From positions 3,172,501-3,236,500 of the forward strand of contig JAMLJC010000001.1 of assembly GCA_023953845.1 (NCBI GenBank): a DNA stretch of 64,000 bases, written 5' to 3'. Shown here piece after piece: positions 9,201 to 17,653 of the stretch (positions are counted from its first letter, which is position 1; the number at the start of each line of letters is the position of its first letter). The notes below the pieces were generated by a model that saw only the letters and a program-made list of their open reading frames with translations, was not told the DNA's origin and did no database searches. Origin of the DNA: Rhizobiaceae bacterium (GTDB lineage Bacteria; Pseudomonadota; Alphaproteobacteria; Rhizobiales; Rhizobiaceae). A program made the position numbers and the translations under genes.

Positions 9201-10541
9201 GTGACAGACCGCGATGCCGGCATTCTGCCGGAAGCGGCGAGGGCGGACGACGGCGCGGCCGGGTCGGGCGAGTCGCTCGTAGGTACGCCGCTTGCGCATC
9301 GCCCCGGTCAGGCTGCCGCTGCGGCGCAGTCGGCCCCGAAGCGCAAACGCCGCAAGCGCAAGCGGGGACGGAAGGTTTTCGCCAAGACGGAATCGCCAGA
9401 CGCGGCCGGTGCGGGTGCGTCCGTGCATCTGTCGGGCGCCGACAGGGCCGTGCCGGCTCCGGTGGCGGTACAGCCCGCGCCGATCGAAACGCCTTCCGCA
9501 ACGGAGAATACGCGCGCGAGGCAGCAGCGCAACGACCTGCCGGTCTTCGCCGCGCTTGATCTCGGCACCAACAACTGCCGGTTGCTGGTGGCGATACCGG
9601 GACGGCCGGGCCAGTTCCGCGTCATCGACGCCTTTTCGCGCATCGTGCGCCTCGGCGAGGGCCTGACGACGACCGGCCGCCTCGGCCAGGCGGCGATGGA
9701 CCGCGCGGTCGAGGCGCTGAAGGTCTGCGCCGACAAGCTGTCGACGCGGGATGTGAGGCGGTCGCGCCTGATCGCGACGGAGGCCTGCCGCTCGGCCGAG
9801 AATGGCGATGAATTCATCGATCGTGTCGCCCGCGAGACGGGCCTCGACCTTGAGATCATCGACCGGCAGACCGAAGCGCGGCTCGCCGTGTCCGGCTGCG
9901 GCCCGCTTGTCGAGCGCGACACGCATGGCGTCGTGCTCTTCGACATAGGCGGAGGCTCTTCCGAGATCGCGCTGATCGACGTTTCGCGGCATCGCACGCC
10001 GCGTCTTGCAAGCCATATCGTTGCCTGGACGTCCCTGCCGGTCGGCGTCGTGTCGCTCGCCGAGCGTTTTGGCGGGCGCGAGGTGACGCGCGAGACTTTT
10101 GCGGCGATGATCGAGGAGGTGTCGCGTCATCTGACGGCATTCGCCGGCCGTGACAGCATCCGGCACCTTATTGCCGGTGAAAATTTCCATCTGCTTGGCA
10201 CCTCCGGCACAGTGACCACGCTGGCCGGCGTCCATCTCGGTCTCGCGCGCTACGACCGCCGCCGCGTCGACGGGTTGTGGATGGATCGCGAGAGCGTCGA
10301 TCGCATGGTTGAGAAGCTGCTCGGCTGGGATTTCGAGCAGCGCGTCGCCAATGCCTGCATCGGAGCGGATCGTGCCGATCTGGTTCTGGCCGGCTGCGCC
10401 ATTCTGGAAGCGATCCGTCAGGTCTGGCCTTCGGAACGACTTCGGGTGGCCGACCGGGGTCTGCGCGAGGGTATTCTGAGTGAGTTGATGGCCGACGAAG
10501 GTGTCTGGCGCCGCAACTGGCGGCCGGAGGCGCGGACATGA
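9201..10541 (+). CDS. ppx: Exopolyphosphatase / Ppx-GppA family phosphatase
   Basis: Cytosolic phosphatase of the ASKHA (actin-like) fold that hydrolyses polyphosphate or pppGpp; 446 residues from the GTG at 9201, preceded by AAAGGA. Residues 1-112 are a low-complexity, strongly basic extension (KRKRRKRKRGRK at 48-59) found in some rhizobial homologues. The phosphate-1 motif is FAALDLGTNNCRLL (about 116-129) and the phosphate-2 motif is FDIGGGSSEIAL (about 246-257). The stop overlaps the rlmE start by 4 bp, so the two are co-translated. Confidence 0.92.
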   Translation: MTDRDAGILPEAARADDGAAGSGESLVGTPLAHRPGQAAAAAQSAPKRKRRKRKRGRKVFAKTESPDAAGAGASVHLSGADRAVPAPVAVQPAPIETPSATENTRARQQRNDLPVFAALDLGTNNCRLLVAIPGRPGQFRVIDAFSRIVRLGEGLTTTGRLGQAAMDRAVEALKVCADKLSTRDVRRSRLIATEACRSAENGDEFIDRVARETGLDLEIIDRQTEARLAVSGCGPLVERDTHGVVLFDIGGGSSEIALIDVSRHRTPRLASHIVAWTSLPVGVVSLAERFGGREVTRETFAAMIEEVSRHLTAFAGRDSIRHLIAGENFHLLGTSGTVTTLAGVHLGLARYDRRRVDGLWMDRESVDRMVEKLLGWDFEQRVANACIGADRADLVLAGCAILEAIRQVWPSERLRVADRGLREGILSELMADEGVWRRNWRPEART

Positions 10542-11239
10542 AGAAACCCGGTTCCGGCGGAACCGGCCGCGCGCTGAAGGCACGGGTCAAGAATTCCCGG
10601 CTGAAGGAATCGTCCCGGCGCTGGCTCGAGCGCCACGTGAACGACCCCTATGTCCAGCGTTCCAAGGCCGAGGGTTATCGATCGCGCGCCGCCTACAAGC
10701 TGATCGAGATCGACGACAAGCACCATCTTTTGAAGCCGGGCGGCAAGGTGATCGATTTGGGCGCGGCCCCCGGCGGTTGGTGCCAGGTCGCGGCGGAACG
10801 CACGAAATCGACCGACGCCACGCCGACCGTCGTCGGCATCGACTATCTCGGCATGGACCCCGTGCCGGGCGCGATCGTGCTGCAAATGGATTTCCTTGAG
10901 GATTCCGCGCCCGAAAAGCTGTTGCAGACGCTGGGTGACGCGCCTGATGTCGTGCTGTCGGATATGGCCGCGCCGACCACCGGCCACCGGCAGACGGACC
11001 ATCTGCGCACCATGCATCTTTGCGAGGTCGCCGCAGACTTCGCGATGTCGGTGCTCAAGCCGGGCGGACACTTTCTGGCCAAAACGTTTCAGGGCGGGAC
11101 GGAGGCGGCATTGCTCGACCGCCTGAAGCGCAGCTTCCGCACCGTCCAGCACGTCAAGCCGCCAGCTTCGCGCGATGCGTCGGTGGAGCTTTACCTGCTG
11201 GCGAAAGGCTTCAAGGGCAAGGCTGACGGCACGACCTGA
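10538..11239 (+). CDS. rlmE: 23S rRNA 2'-O-methyltransferase RlmE (U2552)
   Basis: SAM-dependent FtsJ-family methyltransferase, 233 residues, modifying U2552 of the 50S A-loop. Motif I is VIDLGAAPGGWCQ (residues 71-83). The K-D-K-E catalytic tetrad is complete: Lys54 (AAYKL), Asp142 (VLSDMAAP), Lys182 (AKTFQGG) and Glu217 (SVELYL). A basic N-terminal 30 residues probably contacts rRNA. The ATGA overlap with ppx indicates one operon. Confidence 0.95.
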   Translation: MKKPGSGGTGRALKARVKNSRLKESSRRWLERHVNDPYVQRSKAEGYRSRAAYKLIEIDDKHHLLKPGGKVIDLGAAPGGWCQVAAERTKSTDATPTVVGIDYLGMDPVPGAIVLQMDFLEDSAPEKLLQTLGDAPDVVLSDMAAPTTGHRQTDHLRTMHLCEVAADFAMSVLKPGGHFLAKTFQGGTEAALLDRLKRSFRTVQHVKPPASRDASVELYLLAKGFKGKADGTT

Positions 11240-11255
11240 CGCCGCGAGCGGCCGA

Positions 11256-12761
11256 TCAGCTTCCGGCCTCGCCGGAGCGATGGCCGGAGACGGTGCTGCC
11301 CGCAGCGTCTGGCAGCCGGACGAACCACAGCACCGACGCGCAGGAAATGAACGCTACCACGGGAAAGGCGAAATGGAAGGCGGAGACGCCGATCGCCTCG
11401 CCCGTGACGAAGGCGTAGCCTTCCAGAATGCCGCCGGCGACGGCGACGCCGAGCGCGATGCTGATCTGCTGCGAGAAGGCGGCGATCGCCGTCGCCTGGC
11501 TGGCGTCGCGCTCCTCGACATCGGCGAAGACCAGCGTGTTGGCAGAGGTGAAGAAGAGGGAGCGGAAGAAGCCCGCTCCGATGAGCGTGCCGATGATGAT
11601 GGCGGGCGGCGTGGCGGGCACGAAAAGCGCGTTGGCTGCGATCAGCAGGCTGCTGAGCAGGGCCGCCGCGATCAGCACGGTGCGGAATCCTCCGAATCTC
11701 AAGGTCGAAGGTGCGACGAATTTCATGGCAAGTGCGCCGATGGCCGATGCGAAGGTGAGCAGGCCGGACTGGAATGGCGTCAGGCCGAAGCCGAGCTGGA
11801 ACATCAGCGGCAGCAGGAACGGAACGGCTCCGCTGCCGATCCGGAACACCGCACCGCCGAACACCGCGGCCCGCAGCGTTGCATTGCGGAAAACCCTCGG
11901 GTTCAGCACAGGTTTGGGGTGGCGTTTCGCGTGGAGCAGATAGATTGCGCTGAAAACGAGGCCGAACGCCGCCGTGACGATGCCGACGAACGGCGGAAGC
12001 GCCGGAAGGCTGATGACGGAAAGGCCGAAGACGATGCCGGCCGCCGCCAGCGCCAGCAGCACGAAGCCGACCGTGTCGAGCGGAGCGGTCGCGGCGGGTT
12101 CGATATGGGGCAGGTACCGGCCGGAGAGCCACACGCCCAGCACGCCGATCGGCACATTGATGAGGAAGATCCAGTGCCAGGTGGCATAGGTCGTGATGAA
12201 GCCGCCGACCGGCGGTCCGACCAGCGGCCCGACGAGGGCGGGAATGGTCAACCAGGCCATAGCCGACACAAGCTGGCTCTTGGCCGTGGAGCGCACGATC
12301 ATGAGGCGTGCGACGGGTGTCATCATCGCCCCGCCCATGCCTTGCAGGAAGCGCGCGAAGACGAAGTGCAGCAGCGAGCCCGAGATCGCGCAAAATACCG
12401 AACCGATCATGAAGACGCAGATGGCGATACGGAACACTTTTCTTGCGCCGTAACGGTCGGCCAACCACGAACTGACCGGAATGAAGATCGCCAGCGATAC
12501 GAAATAGGAGGTCAGCGCGAGCTTCAGGGCGATCGGGCTGGTGCCGATGTCGGCCGCAATCGCGGGCAGGGCGGTGGAGATCACCGTCGAATCCATGTTT
12601 TCCATGAACAGGGCGACGGCGAGGATCAGCGGGACGGTGCGGTTCAACGGGACGCTCGAATGACGGGAAGCCCTTCCGGATTCGGGGACGCGCCGCGTTC
12701 GGAAAGGGCATCGAGGGGCTGTCTGCGCGCAAGAGGGTAGCGCGTCAAGGCTTGCCGGCAA
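11256..12761 (-). CDS. MFS multidrug efflux transporter, DHA2 (EmrB/QacA) type
   Basis: Inner-membrane proton antiporter with about 14 hydrophobic segments. TM1 carries the MDST signature (MENMDSTVISTALPAIA, about residues 53-69 of this frame), motif A follows at WLADRYGARKVF, and motif C-like residues lie in TM5. The frame opens with a TTG at 12761, but the first 38 residues look non-membrane and unconserved; a TTG at 12647, just before TM1, may be the real start. It is convergent with rlmE. Substrate unknown. Confidence 0.85.
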   Translation of the reverse strand: MPASLDALPSCAQTAPRCPFRTRRVPESGRASRHSSVPLNRTVPLILAVALFMENMDSTVISTALPAIAADIGTSPIALKLALTSYFVSLAIFIPVSSWLADRYGARKVFRIAICVFMIGSVFCAISGSLLHFVFARFLQGMGGAMMTPVARLMIVRSTAKSQLVSAMAWLTIPALVGPLVGPPVGGFITTYATWHWIFLINVPIGVLGVWLSGRYLPHIEPAATAPLDTVGFVLLALAAAGIVFGLSVISLPALPPFVGIVTAAFGLVFSAIYLLHAKRHPKPVLNPRVFRNATLRAAVFGGAVFRIGSGAVPFLLPLMFQLGFGLTPFQSGLLTFASAIGALAMKFVAPSTLRFGGFRTVLIAAALLSSLLIAANALFVPATPPAIIIGTLIGAGFFRSLFFTSANTLVFADVEERDASQATAIAAFSQQISIALGVAVAGGILEGYAFVTGEAIGVSAFHFAFPVVAFISCASVLWFVRLPDAAGSTVSGHRSGEAGS

Positions 12762-12799
12762 CTGTCCGTCCGGCCTGCGCCGCCGCTGATCCGGCTGTG

Positions 12800-13873
12800 T
12801 CAGCCGCCGGTGGCCTGCAATTCCTCGGCATAGCGCCGCGTTTCCTCGATGCGCTCGGGCGTGGCGGGATGCGTCGAAAGCATGTCATTGCCGCCCTTGT
12901 CGCCCAGCCTGTCGCGCAGGATCTCGAAGAAGCGCGCGATTGCCGCGGGATCGCGGCCCGCCTTGTGCATGAGTTCGACGCTGTAGCGGTCGGCCTCGCG
13001 TTCGGCGCTGCGTGAATAGGACAAGGCCAGCACCGCCGTCCCCTGCACCAGCACATCCTGCGCGCCCGCGCCGATGTCGCCGCCGATCAGCAGGATGAGC
13101 GTGGTGACGCCGGCGGCGCGGTAGAGCTGTCGCAGGCTGTGTTCGCGGTCGACATGACCGATTTCGTGGGCGAGCACGCCAAGGATCAGCTCGTCGTCGC
13201 CGCCTGCCATGTCCACCAGTTCGTCCGTCAGCACCACCGTGCCGTCCGGCAGCGCGAAGGCGTTCGGCCCGATGAAACCGCCCTTGCGGAAATTGAGCGA
13301 ATAGGCCGGGCTTCCCGTGGTCGTTACCTTGAGTTTTCCGCGCGGTGTCAGCGAAGTGAGTTCCGAAAAGCCGTCGTGCAGCGTCTTTTGCCGCTCGGCC
13401 GGCAGCGCCGAAGGTTCGAAGACCCCCTGATCCAGCGAAACGAGAACGCTCTTGCTCATGAGTTCGGACACGATCGGCGGCGTGACCGCCACCGCGACCT
13501 CGACCAGAACGGGCACGGCGTAGCGGTAGAGCGCGAAGGAGAAGGCCACGACCAGCGCGACGAAGACGAACAGGCGAGGGCCGAAGCGTTCCAGACCGTG
13601 CACCACGCCCTTGCGGCGGAAGGGCGCGAGCAGCGCGTCGACGCCGTCATTGTCGGCGGTCTCGAACTGTCCGCCATCGGGAAAGGACAGGCGGCGGGGT
13701 ATCTGGCCGACGCGGGCTGAAACCTCGACGGTGACCTGCGGCGCCGTTGCGAGGGGTCGTCCACCGTCCGCAGCCGTGACAGTGATGACACCATCGGCCC
13801 GCATCGACAGACACGCGGGCGTGGCGCGGCTGGTTGCCGGGGGCCGCCATTCGCCGCTGACCTCAGAAGCCAA
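12800..13873 (-). CDS. M48 family zinc metallopeptidase, membrane-anchored
   Basis: Peptidase of the HtpX/BepA (M48) clan, 357 residues from a TTG at 13873 that overlaps the stop of the upstream yjgN-type gene; a longer start at 13915 is less likely. An N-terminal soluble region of about 105 residues is followed by one hydrophobic anchor (around 115-135), then the peptidase domain with HEIGH zinc motif near residue 245 and the downstream glutamate in EREADRYSVELM. Periplasm-facing action is inferred. The gene is coupled to the DUF898 gene, a pairing also seen in other rhizobia. Confidence 0.85.
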   Translation of the reverse strand: MASEVSGEWRPPATSRATPACLSMRADGVITVTAADGGRPLATAPQVTVEVSARVGQIPRRLSFPDGGQFETADNDGVDALLAPFRRKGVVHGLERFGPRLFVFVALVVAFSFALYRYAVPVLVEVAVAVTPPIVSELMSKSVLVSLDQGVFEPSALPAERQKTLHDGFSELTSLTPRGKLKVTTTGSPAYSLNFRKGGFIGPNAFALPDGTVVLTDELVDMAGGDDELILGVLAHEIGHVDREHSLRQLYRAAGVTTLILLIGGDIGAGAQDVLVQGTAVLALSYSRSAEREADRYSVELMHKAGRDPAAIARFFEILRDRLGDKGGNDMLSTHPATPERIEETRRYAEELQATGG

Positions 13874-14924
13874 AGTCGAATCCTTCCACGTCCATGAACT
13901 CGGAACCGACGGCACTGCCGGACTGCTGCGCCGCGCCGACGAACTCGTCGAGCGAGGTGGTGGCGTAGAGGCCGGTGCCGGCGGCGAGGAAGCGCGCCAT
14001 GCGGATCGCCGCCCATGGCCGCGCCAGACCGAGCGTGAACACTGTCGCCAGCGTGTTGGTGATCCAGATGCCCGCGTACCGCCAGCGGCTGATGTGCGAG
14101 GCGACCAGATGCCGCCCGTCGAGCAGCGTCTCGTTCAGCACGATGTTGCGGACCCCGGCAGTGTAGATGAGCGAGCAGACGACATAGAGCAGGATGAACG
14201 GAATCATGCCGGCATAGATCAGCGCGACGATCACGAAGATCGACATATCGTTGTCGCTGTCTGAGATGAAGCTGTCGGACAACTCGTAAAACAGATAGAA
14301 GCCCACGACGCCCACGATCGCGGCCAGGAAGGCGGCGCCCGCGACGAACAGGATCGCCGGCGCCCACCACTGCGTATAGATCCTGTCGACGCGCGGATCG
14401 CAAAGGACCGGCCGGTCGCCGAAGCGAAGATTGTTGAGCTGGTATTTCCACATCCATTGCGAGGCGAGCGGCGCGAGGATGCCGGCGCTCATATAGATGA
14501 TCATGCCGCCCACTATGTAGGCGAGGAACGCGCCCCAATAGCCGCCGGTAAAGTCGAAGCGCACGTTGCGGTAGCTGGTCACGCGCGCGCTGAAGCGCAT
14601 GCCGCGCATGACGAACCACGGAATGGCGAAGAGCAATCCGACCATGACGATCAGGCCGGCAATAGGGAAGATGTTGATGATAAGGTTGTAGCCCCCGATC
14701 AGCACCAGAACGATGATCCGCCCGACAAGGATCTGCATGGGCCGGGCATGGTATTCGAAGCTCGAGCCGGCGAGATAGGTATTGCCGTAGAAATAGCGCT
14801 GGCGCCGGACCTTCGCCCAGGCCGAGTAGATGCCGAGCGTGACGATCGTCAGCAGCACGTTGACGATCCAGATGCCGAAATATTCGCGCGTCACGCCCCG
14901 GAAGACGAACTGCTCGTAGCGCAT
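13863..14924 (-). CDS. YjgN family (DUF898) membrane protein
   Basis: Integral membrane protein of 353 residues with about six to eight transmembrane segments. Two repeats of the DUF898 pattern are clear: FRGVTREYFGIWIVNVLLTIVTLGIYSAWAKVRRQRYF at the N-terminus (quoted in pieces: EYFGIWIVN, TLGIYSAWAK) and RYAGIWITN...TLGLARPWA near residue 285. Function unknown. The 3' end overlaps the M48 peptidase gene, so the two probably act together. Confidence 0.85.
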   Translation of the reverse strand: MRYEQFVFRGVTREYFGIWIVNVLLTIVTLGIYSAWAKVRRQRYFYGNTYLAGSSFEYHARPMQILVGRIIVLVLIGGYNLIINIFPIAGLIVMVGLLFAIPWFVMRGMRFSARVTSYRNVRFDFTGGYWGAFLAYIVGGMIIYMSAGILAPLASQWMWKYQLNNLRFGDRPVLCDPRVDRIYTQWWAPAILFVAGAAFLAAIVGVVGFYLFYELSDSFISDSDNDMSIFVIVALIYAGMIPFILLYVVCSLIYTAGVRNIVLNETLLDGRHLVASHISRWRYAGIWITNTLATVFTLGLARPWAAIRMARFLAAGTGLYATTSLDEFVGAAQQSGSAVGSEFMDVEGFDFGF

Positions 14925-15080
14925 GGTCGGTTGCGCCGCCTGCGGCTGCCATGGGTGTTGTTGGACACATGGTTCTGAAATACGGGATTAACCGGACCTT
15001 GCCGGACGTGACCGGGCGCAATGCGAGAGAAAACAAAGCGTTGGCGGTCGTACGTGATGTCTAAACACAGGGCCGGCTTA

Positions 15081-15132
15081 GACACTTGGTTTTGACAGCG
15101 GCCGGCGCGGCGGACACTTGATTTTGACAGCC
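15081..15132 (+). repeat. Left-end transposase-site repeats (two copies)
   Basis: Two direct copies of GACACTTGRTTTTGACAG start at 15081 and 15113, 32 bp apart, each followed by a near-identical GC-rich tract (CCGGCGCGG). The same motif occurs inverted at the other end of the prophage. Paired subterminal repeats of this kind are what MuA-type transposases bind. A shorter inverted pair TGTCTAA/TTAGACA flanks the outer side at 15058-15084. Confidence 0.65.
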
Positions 15133-15153
15133 GGCCGGCGCGGCGCGGGGCGT

Positions 15154-15387
15154 TCAAATGTCCTTCAAAAACCCTTCGAACCCCAGAAATCCGCCTTTTA
15201 AGGGCCGGCCGATTGCCCGGCGTAGGGCCTGAATCATCCAGGTCGCGAACTGCTGATCGAGGAAATGATTGCCGCGATCGCCGGCGAAGGCCAAAACAGG
15301 CGGCTTATCTAGAAAAAACAATGCGCTAGCTGAAAGCGACAACGCTCGCGATCGCGGAACAACTTTTCCGCACTCACCGCCACACAC
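15154..15387 (-). CDS. Hypothetical small protein at prophage left end
   Basis: A 77-residue frame opening with GTG, ending next to the terminal repeats. The C-terminal half (ATWMIQALRRAIGRPLKGG) looks protein-like, but no family is recognised, the ribosome site is weak and the base composition is less typical of coding DNA. It could be a left-end lysogeny gene or a chance frame. Confidence 0.3.
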   Translation of the reverse strand: MCGGECGKVVPRSRALSLSASALFFLDKPPVLAFAGDRGNHFLDQQFATWMIQALRRAIGRPLKGGFLGFEGFLKDI

Positions 15388-15402
15388 TCTTGCCGTCTAA
15401 GG

Positions 15403-15699
15403 CTACGACCCGCTCTCTTTTGTGGCGCCGTAGATGGGCCGAGAGCCGACACCTTGAGTGACGTGAAAGGCGATGAGAAGACCTATCCAAGAGAGGAAGC
15501 TCAACACCAACGCGACGCCTCCACCCCATGCGCGCGAGGCACCGAGCGCGCCAAAAAGAGCGAGCAGAAACCACAGCACGCTCAAAAGACGTAGCGCGCC
15601 TCCAGCTTTCCCGGTGAGCGACAACCTATTACCGCAGTGGACGCAAGCCTGCGCCTTGGGCGAGACTGTTCCCTCGCAATTCGCGCAGACTATCGCCAT
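15403..15699 (-). CDS. Zinc-ribbon membrane protein, prophage left end
   Basis: 98 residues from the ATG at 15699, which has a strong GGAGAGGGAG ribosome site. An N-terminal zinc ribbon (CANC at about residues 5-8 and CVHC at 18-21) is followed by two hydrophobic segments (about 35-55 and 60-80). It is leftward, downstream of the repressor, the position of lysogenic-conversion or superinfection genes in transposable phages. Function unknown. Confidence 0.65.
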   Translation of the reverse strand: MAIVCANCEGTVSPKAQACVHCGNRLSLTGKAGGALRLLSVLWFLLALFGALGASRAWGGGVALVLSFLSWIGLLIAFHVTQGVGSRPIYGATKESGS

Positions 15700-15789
15700 T
15701 TGCTCTCCCTCTCCTTTCCAAGGCACCGCGCCACCGCCAAGCTGTCAAGGTTTCCGCAGCGTCGGCGGCAGCGACCCATAGTGACCTCC

Positions 15790-16032
15790 TCAGCGCAAGC
15801 TGTCGAGCGCGGGCACTTCGCCGAGCTGGTGAACGATCGAAACGTCGAAGCTCTCGCCGGTCACGTCGTCATAGCGATACTCGAGTGTGGCAACGCCGGC
15901 ATAGCGTGCCGCCATGAGCTTGGCGCGGCGCACCGCGCTCTCGCGCGTCTCCGCGCGGACAGCCTGGTCGGGCTGAAGATGGCCGCGCATCTTCCGGAAA
16001 GGTAGTATGATAAGGCGCTTGTTCTCGGACAT
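15790..16032 (-). CDS. Small phage protein downstream of the repressor
   Basis: 80 residues from the ATG at 16032, preceded by AGGAAGAG. The sequence begins MSENKRLIILPFRKMRG and is soluble with mixed charge; no family is recognised. It follows the repressor by 76 bp on the same strand, so it is probably expressed in the lysogen. Confidence 0.6.
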   Translation of the reverse strand: MSENKRLIILPFRKMRGHLQPDQAVRAETRESAVRRAKLMAARYAGVATLEYRYDDVTGESFDVSIVHQLGEVPALDSLR

Positions 16033-16108
16033 TTTGCTCTTCCTGTTGCTGATGTTCCTATTTTGTTCACCATGGTGATCGGGAGTCAACGGGGAGAGGA
16101 AAAAATTC

Positions 16109-16792
16109 TTATCGACCGAAAGCGCGGGGCTTCCCGCCGGCGAAAAACACCATGCCATGGATGCGGACACGATGCTGGATGTCATCGTAGGGGATCGTCT
16201 CCGGCGCATAGGCCGGATTGTCGGAAATCACCTTGAGGTCACCGTTCATGAGCACTTGGAGGCGCTTCAGCAGAAGGCGCTCGTCGTCGAGGGAGAAGAC
16301 GAAGATGCCTCCACGCTCGACGATGCGCCACTCGACCTCCTGAACGATCATCACGAGATCGCCATCGCGGATCGTCGGCTCCATCGAATCGCCGGAGCCC
16401 TCCAGGATGCCGACAATGGCATTGGGCGGTGCCCAGCCCGGAAGGTTTCTGCGCAACCAGTCCCTACCTACAGCGAAGTACTCGCTCACATCCTCGGTCG
16501 GGACCAGCGCGCCGGCGCCAGCTGATGCGCGAACGTCGTAACGCGGCAGCGTAATCGCGTCCGCCGAAGCGCTGATCACGAGATCGCCATCTCGTCGATC
16601 AGACCGAGCACACAGCCAGTCAAGCGACACCTCGTAGACATCGGCAATCTTGGCGGCGATGTCGATGCTGGGCGACGATCCCTTCTCATACCGCGCAAGT
16701 GTTTGGACGGGCACGCCGACTTTCCGTGAAAACTCAGCATCCTTCATCTTGCCGCGCAGCTGATTGAGGCGGTCTAGAAAAGTCTCCGGCAT
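16109..16792 (-). CDS. Phage repressor: XRE helix-turn-helix with S24/LexA-like domain
   Basis: Lysogeny repressor of 227 residues from the ATG at 16792. Residues 4-60 form an XRE helix-turn-helix (FSRKVGVPVQTLARYEKG). An Ala-Gly cleavage stretch lies at 90-94, and the peptidase dyad is Ser136 (GSGDSMEP) and Lys176 (LLLKRL), as in LexA and lambda CI. RecA-stimulated self-cleavage would make the prophage SOS-inducible, unlike Mu itself, whose c repressor lacks this domain. Two CGCAATTGCG palindromes lie just upstream, one of them overlapping its own start region. Confidence 0.92.
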   Translation of the reverse strand: MPETFLDRLNQLRGKMKDAEFSRKVGVPVQTLARYEKGSSPSIDIAAKIADVYEVSLDWLCARSDRRDGDLVISASADAITLPRYDVRASAGAGALVPTEDVSEYFAVGRDWLRRNLPGWAPPNAIVGILEGSGDSMEPTIRDGDLVMIVQEVEWRIVERGGIFVFSLDDERLLLKRLQVLMNGDLKVISDNPAYAPETIPYDDIQHRVRIHGMVFFAGGKPRAFGR

Positions 16793-16798
16793 AAGACT

Positions 16799-16858
16799 AC
16801 GCAATTGCGTCGTATAGTGACGCTTCTGCGTTGACTAATCTGCGCAATTGCGTATCCT
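16799..16858 (+). promoter_or_regulatory. Early promoter with two repressor operators
   Basis: Two copies of the palindrome CGCAATTGCG are centred 43 bp apart, at 16800-16809 and 16843-16852. The second fills the spacer of a rightward sigma70-like promoter: TTGACT at 16831-16836, 16-bp spacer, TATCCT at 16853-16858. Binding there would block the early operon; binding at the first would sit at the repressor gene's own start. A lambda- or Mu-like switch is inferred. Confidence 0.7.
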
Positions 16859-16885
16859 CCGTCCCCATAGTGATTTGACACCCCG

Positions 16886-16908
16886 AAAAAACCCGCGTGG
16901 CGGCGGGT
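16886..16908 (-). terminator. Possible leftward terminator in the ner leader
   Basis: Read on the minus strand, a 6-bp stem (ACCCGC/GCGGGT, 6-nt loop) is followed by six T residues. It would stop leftward read-through toward the repressor, and on the plus strand it places a hairpin just before the ner ribosome site. Short stem, so tentative. Confidence 0.35.
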
Positions 16909-16923
16909 CAAACGGAGACGAGG

Positions 16924-17217
16924 ATGCAGAGCACCGGACGTGTCTGGGACAGGCACGCAATCCGCGAGGAAGTTTGGCGGCGCGGATCGACCCTGAACCG
17001 CATCGACCGCAAATACGGTCTCACCCCTTCATCCGCGCGCGTCGCGCTTCGCAGACCGAACAAGGCCGGCGAGCTTGCGCTCGCCGACTTCCTCGGCGTG
17101 CCTGTCGAAGACCTGTTCCGATACCGGACCGCCTCTTCGCCGGAAAACGGTAGCGCGAGCGAACACGGCAAGTCGAGTCGAAACGGCAACTCCGTTTCGA
17201 CAGGGGGGCGTCCATGA
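16924..17217 (+). CDS. ner: Ner-like (Nlp family) early regulator
   Basis: 97 residues from the ATG at 16924, chosen for its GGAGACGAGG ribosome site. Residues 5-70 fit the Ner/Nlp lambda-repressor-like DNA-binding domain: a tryptophan-containing first helix, HAIREEVWRRGSTLNRIDRKYGL, then SSARVALRRPNKAGELALADFLGV. The last 25 residues are low complexity (Ser/Asn/Gly). In Mu, Ner dampens early and repressor transcription; first place in the early operon fits that role. Confidence 0.88.
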   Translation: MQSTGRVWDRHAIREEVWRRGSTLNRIDRKYGLTPSSARVALRRPNKAGELALADFLGVPVEDLFRYRTASSPENGSASEHGKSSRNGNSVSTGGRP

Positions 17218-17564
17218 AGGATCGCAAGCAGGTCCGCCGGTCGGGCATCGATCTCTTGCCGCCCGAAACAGTTCCGGATCTCCAGTGGGCCTTCGATAGG
17301 CTCGTCGAGGGCCGGATGACGCAGGGCGAGGTCCTGTCGCAACTCAATCGGCTGCTGGCTGCAAGGGGTCAGAAGGGCGTTTCCAGCTCGTCGTTCAATC
17401 GCTGGTTCCTGCGCATTCGCGCTGGAGAGGCGGATCGACCGCTGCTCGTCGATGCGCGCCCGCATGCGGAACCTTCGCTGATCCGCGCAGAGACAAGGCG
17501 TCTTCTCGCCGCTGCCCTGCGCTCGCTAGCGAACGATCTCGATCCGGCGGCAGGGAGGCGTTGA
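17214..17564 (+). CDS. Early DUF3486-like protein (gp27-type N-terminal half)
   Basis: 116 residues overlapping ner by 4 bp. Residues 9-70 (GIDLLPPETVPDLQWAFDRL...TQGEVLSQLNRLL...SSSSFNRW) repeat the HTH pattern of the late DUF3486/gp27 protein at 31.5 kb (SIDLLPEEA...TQADILFELNDRL...SKSAFNR), but the long helical tail of that protein is missing. It is therefore likely a DNA-binding early paralogue of the small-terminase family. Exact role unknown. Confidence 0.7.
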   Translation: MKDRKQVRRSGIDLLPPETVPDLQWAFDRLVEGRMTQGEVLSQLNRLLAARGQKGVSSSSFNRWFLRIRAGEADRPLLVDARPHAEPSLIRAETRRLLAAALRSLANDLDPAAGRR

Positions 17565-17653
17565 TGCCGGTGACCTTCGCCAGCAGCCTGCTCGTCGGCT
17601 CACTTCTCGTCGCCTTCGTAATCGGCGGCGCCGCAATCCTCGGAGTGTGGTGA
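17564..17653 (+). CDS. 29-residue single-span membrane microprotein
   Basis: A tiny frame, MPVTFASSLLVGS..., that is one hydrophobic helix (about residues 6-28) ending in VW. Its ATG shares bases with the stop of the gene before (TGATG) and its TGA overlaps the ATG of the next gene, so all three would be translationally coupled. It keeps the operon's frame with no gap. No family known; a role at the membrane in early infection is only a guess. Confidence 0.55.
   Translation: MPVTFASSLLVGSLLVAFVIGGAAILGVW

Noticed and set aside
11175..12740. Long rightward open frame opposite the MFS transporter
   Set aside because: Rich in Arg, Gly, Asp and Glu with no fold pattern; it is the antisense shadow of a clear 14-span transporter in GC-rich DNA.
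15058..15084. Third left-end transposase site
   Set aside because: TGTCTAA/TTAGACA shares only part of the motif; not enough to call a full site.
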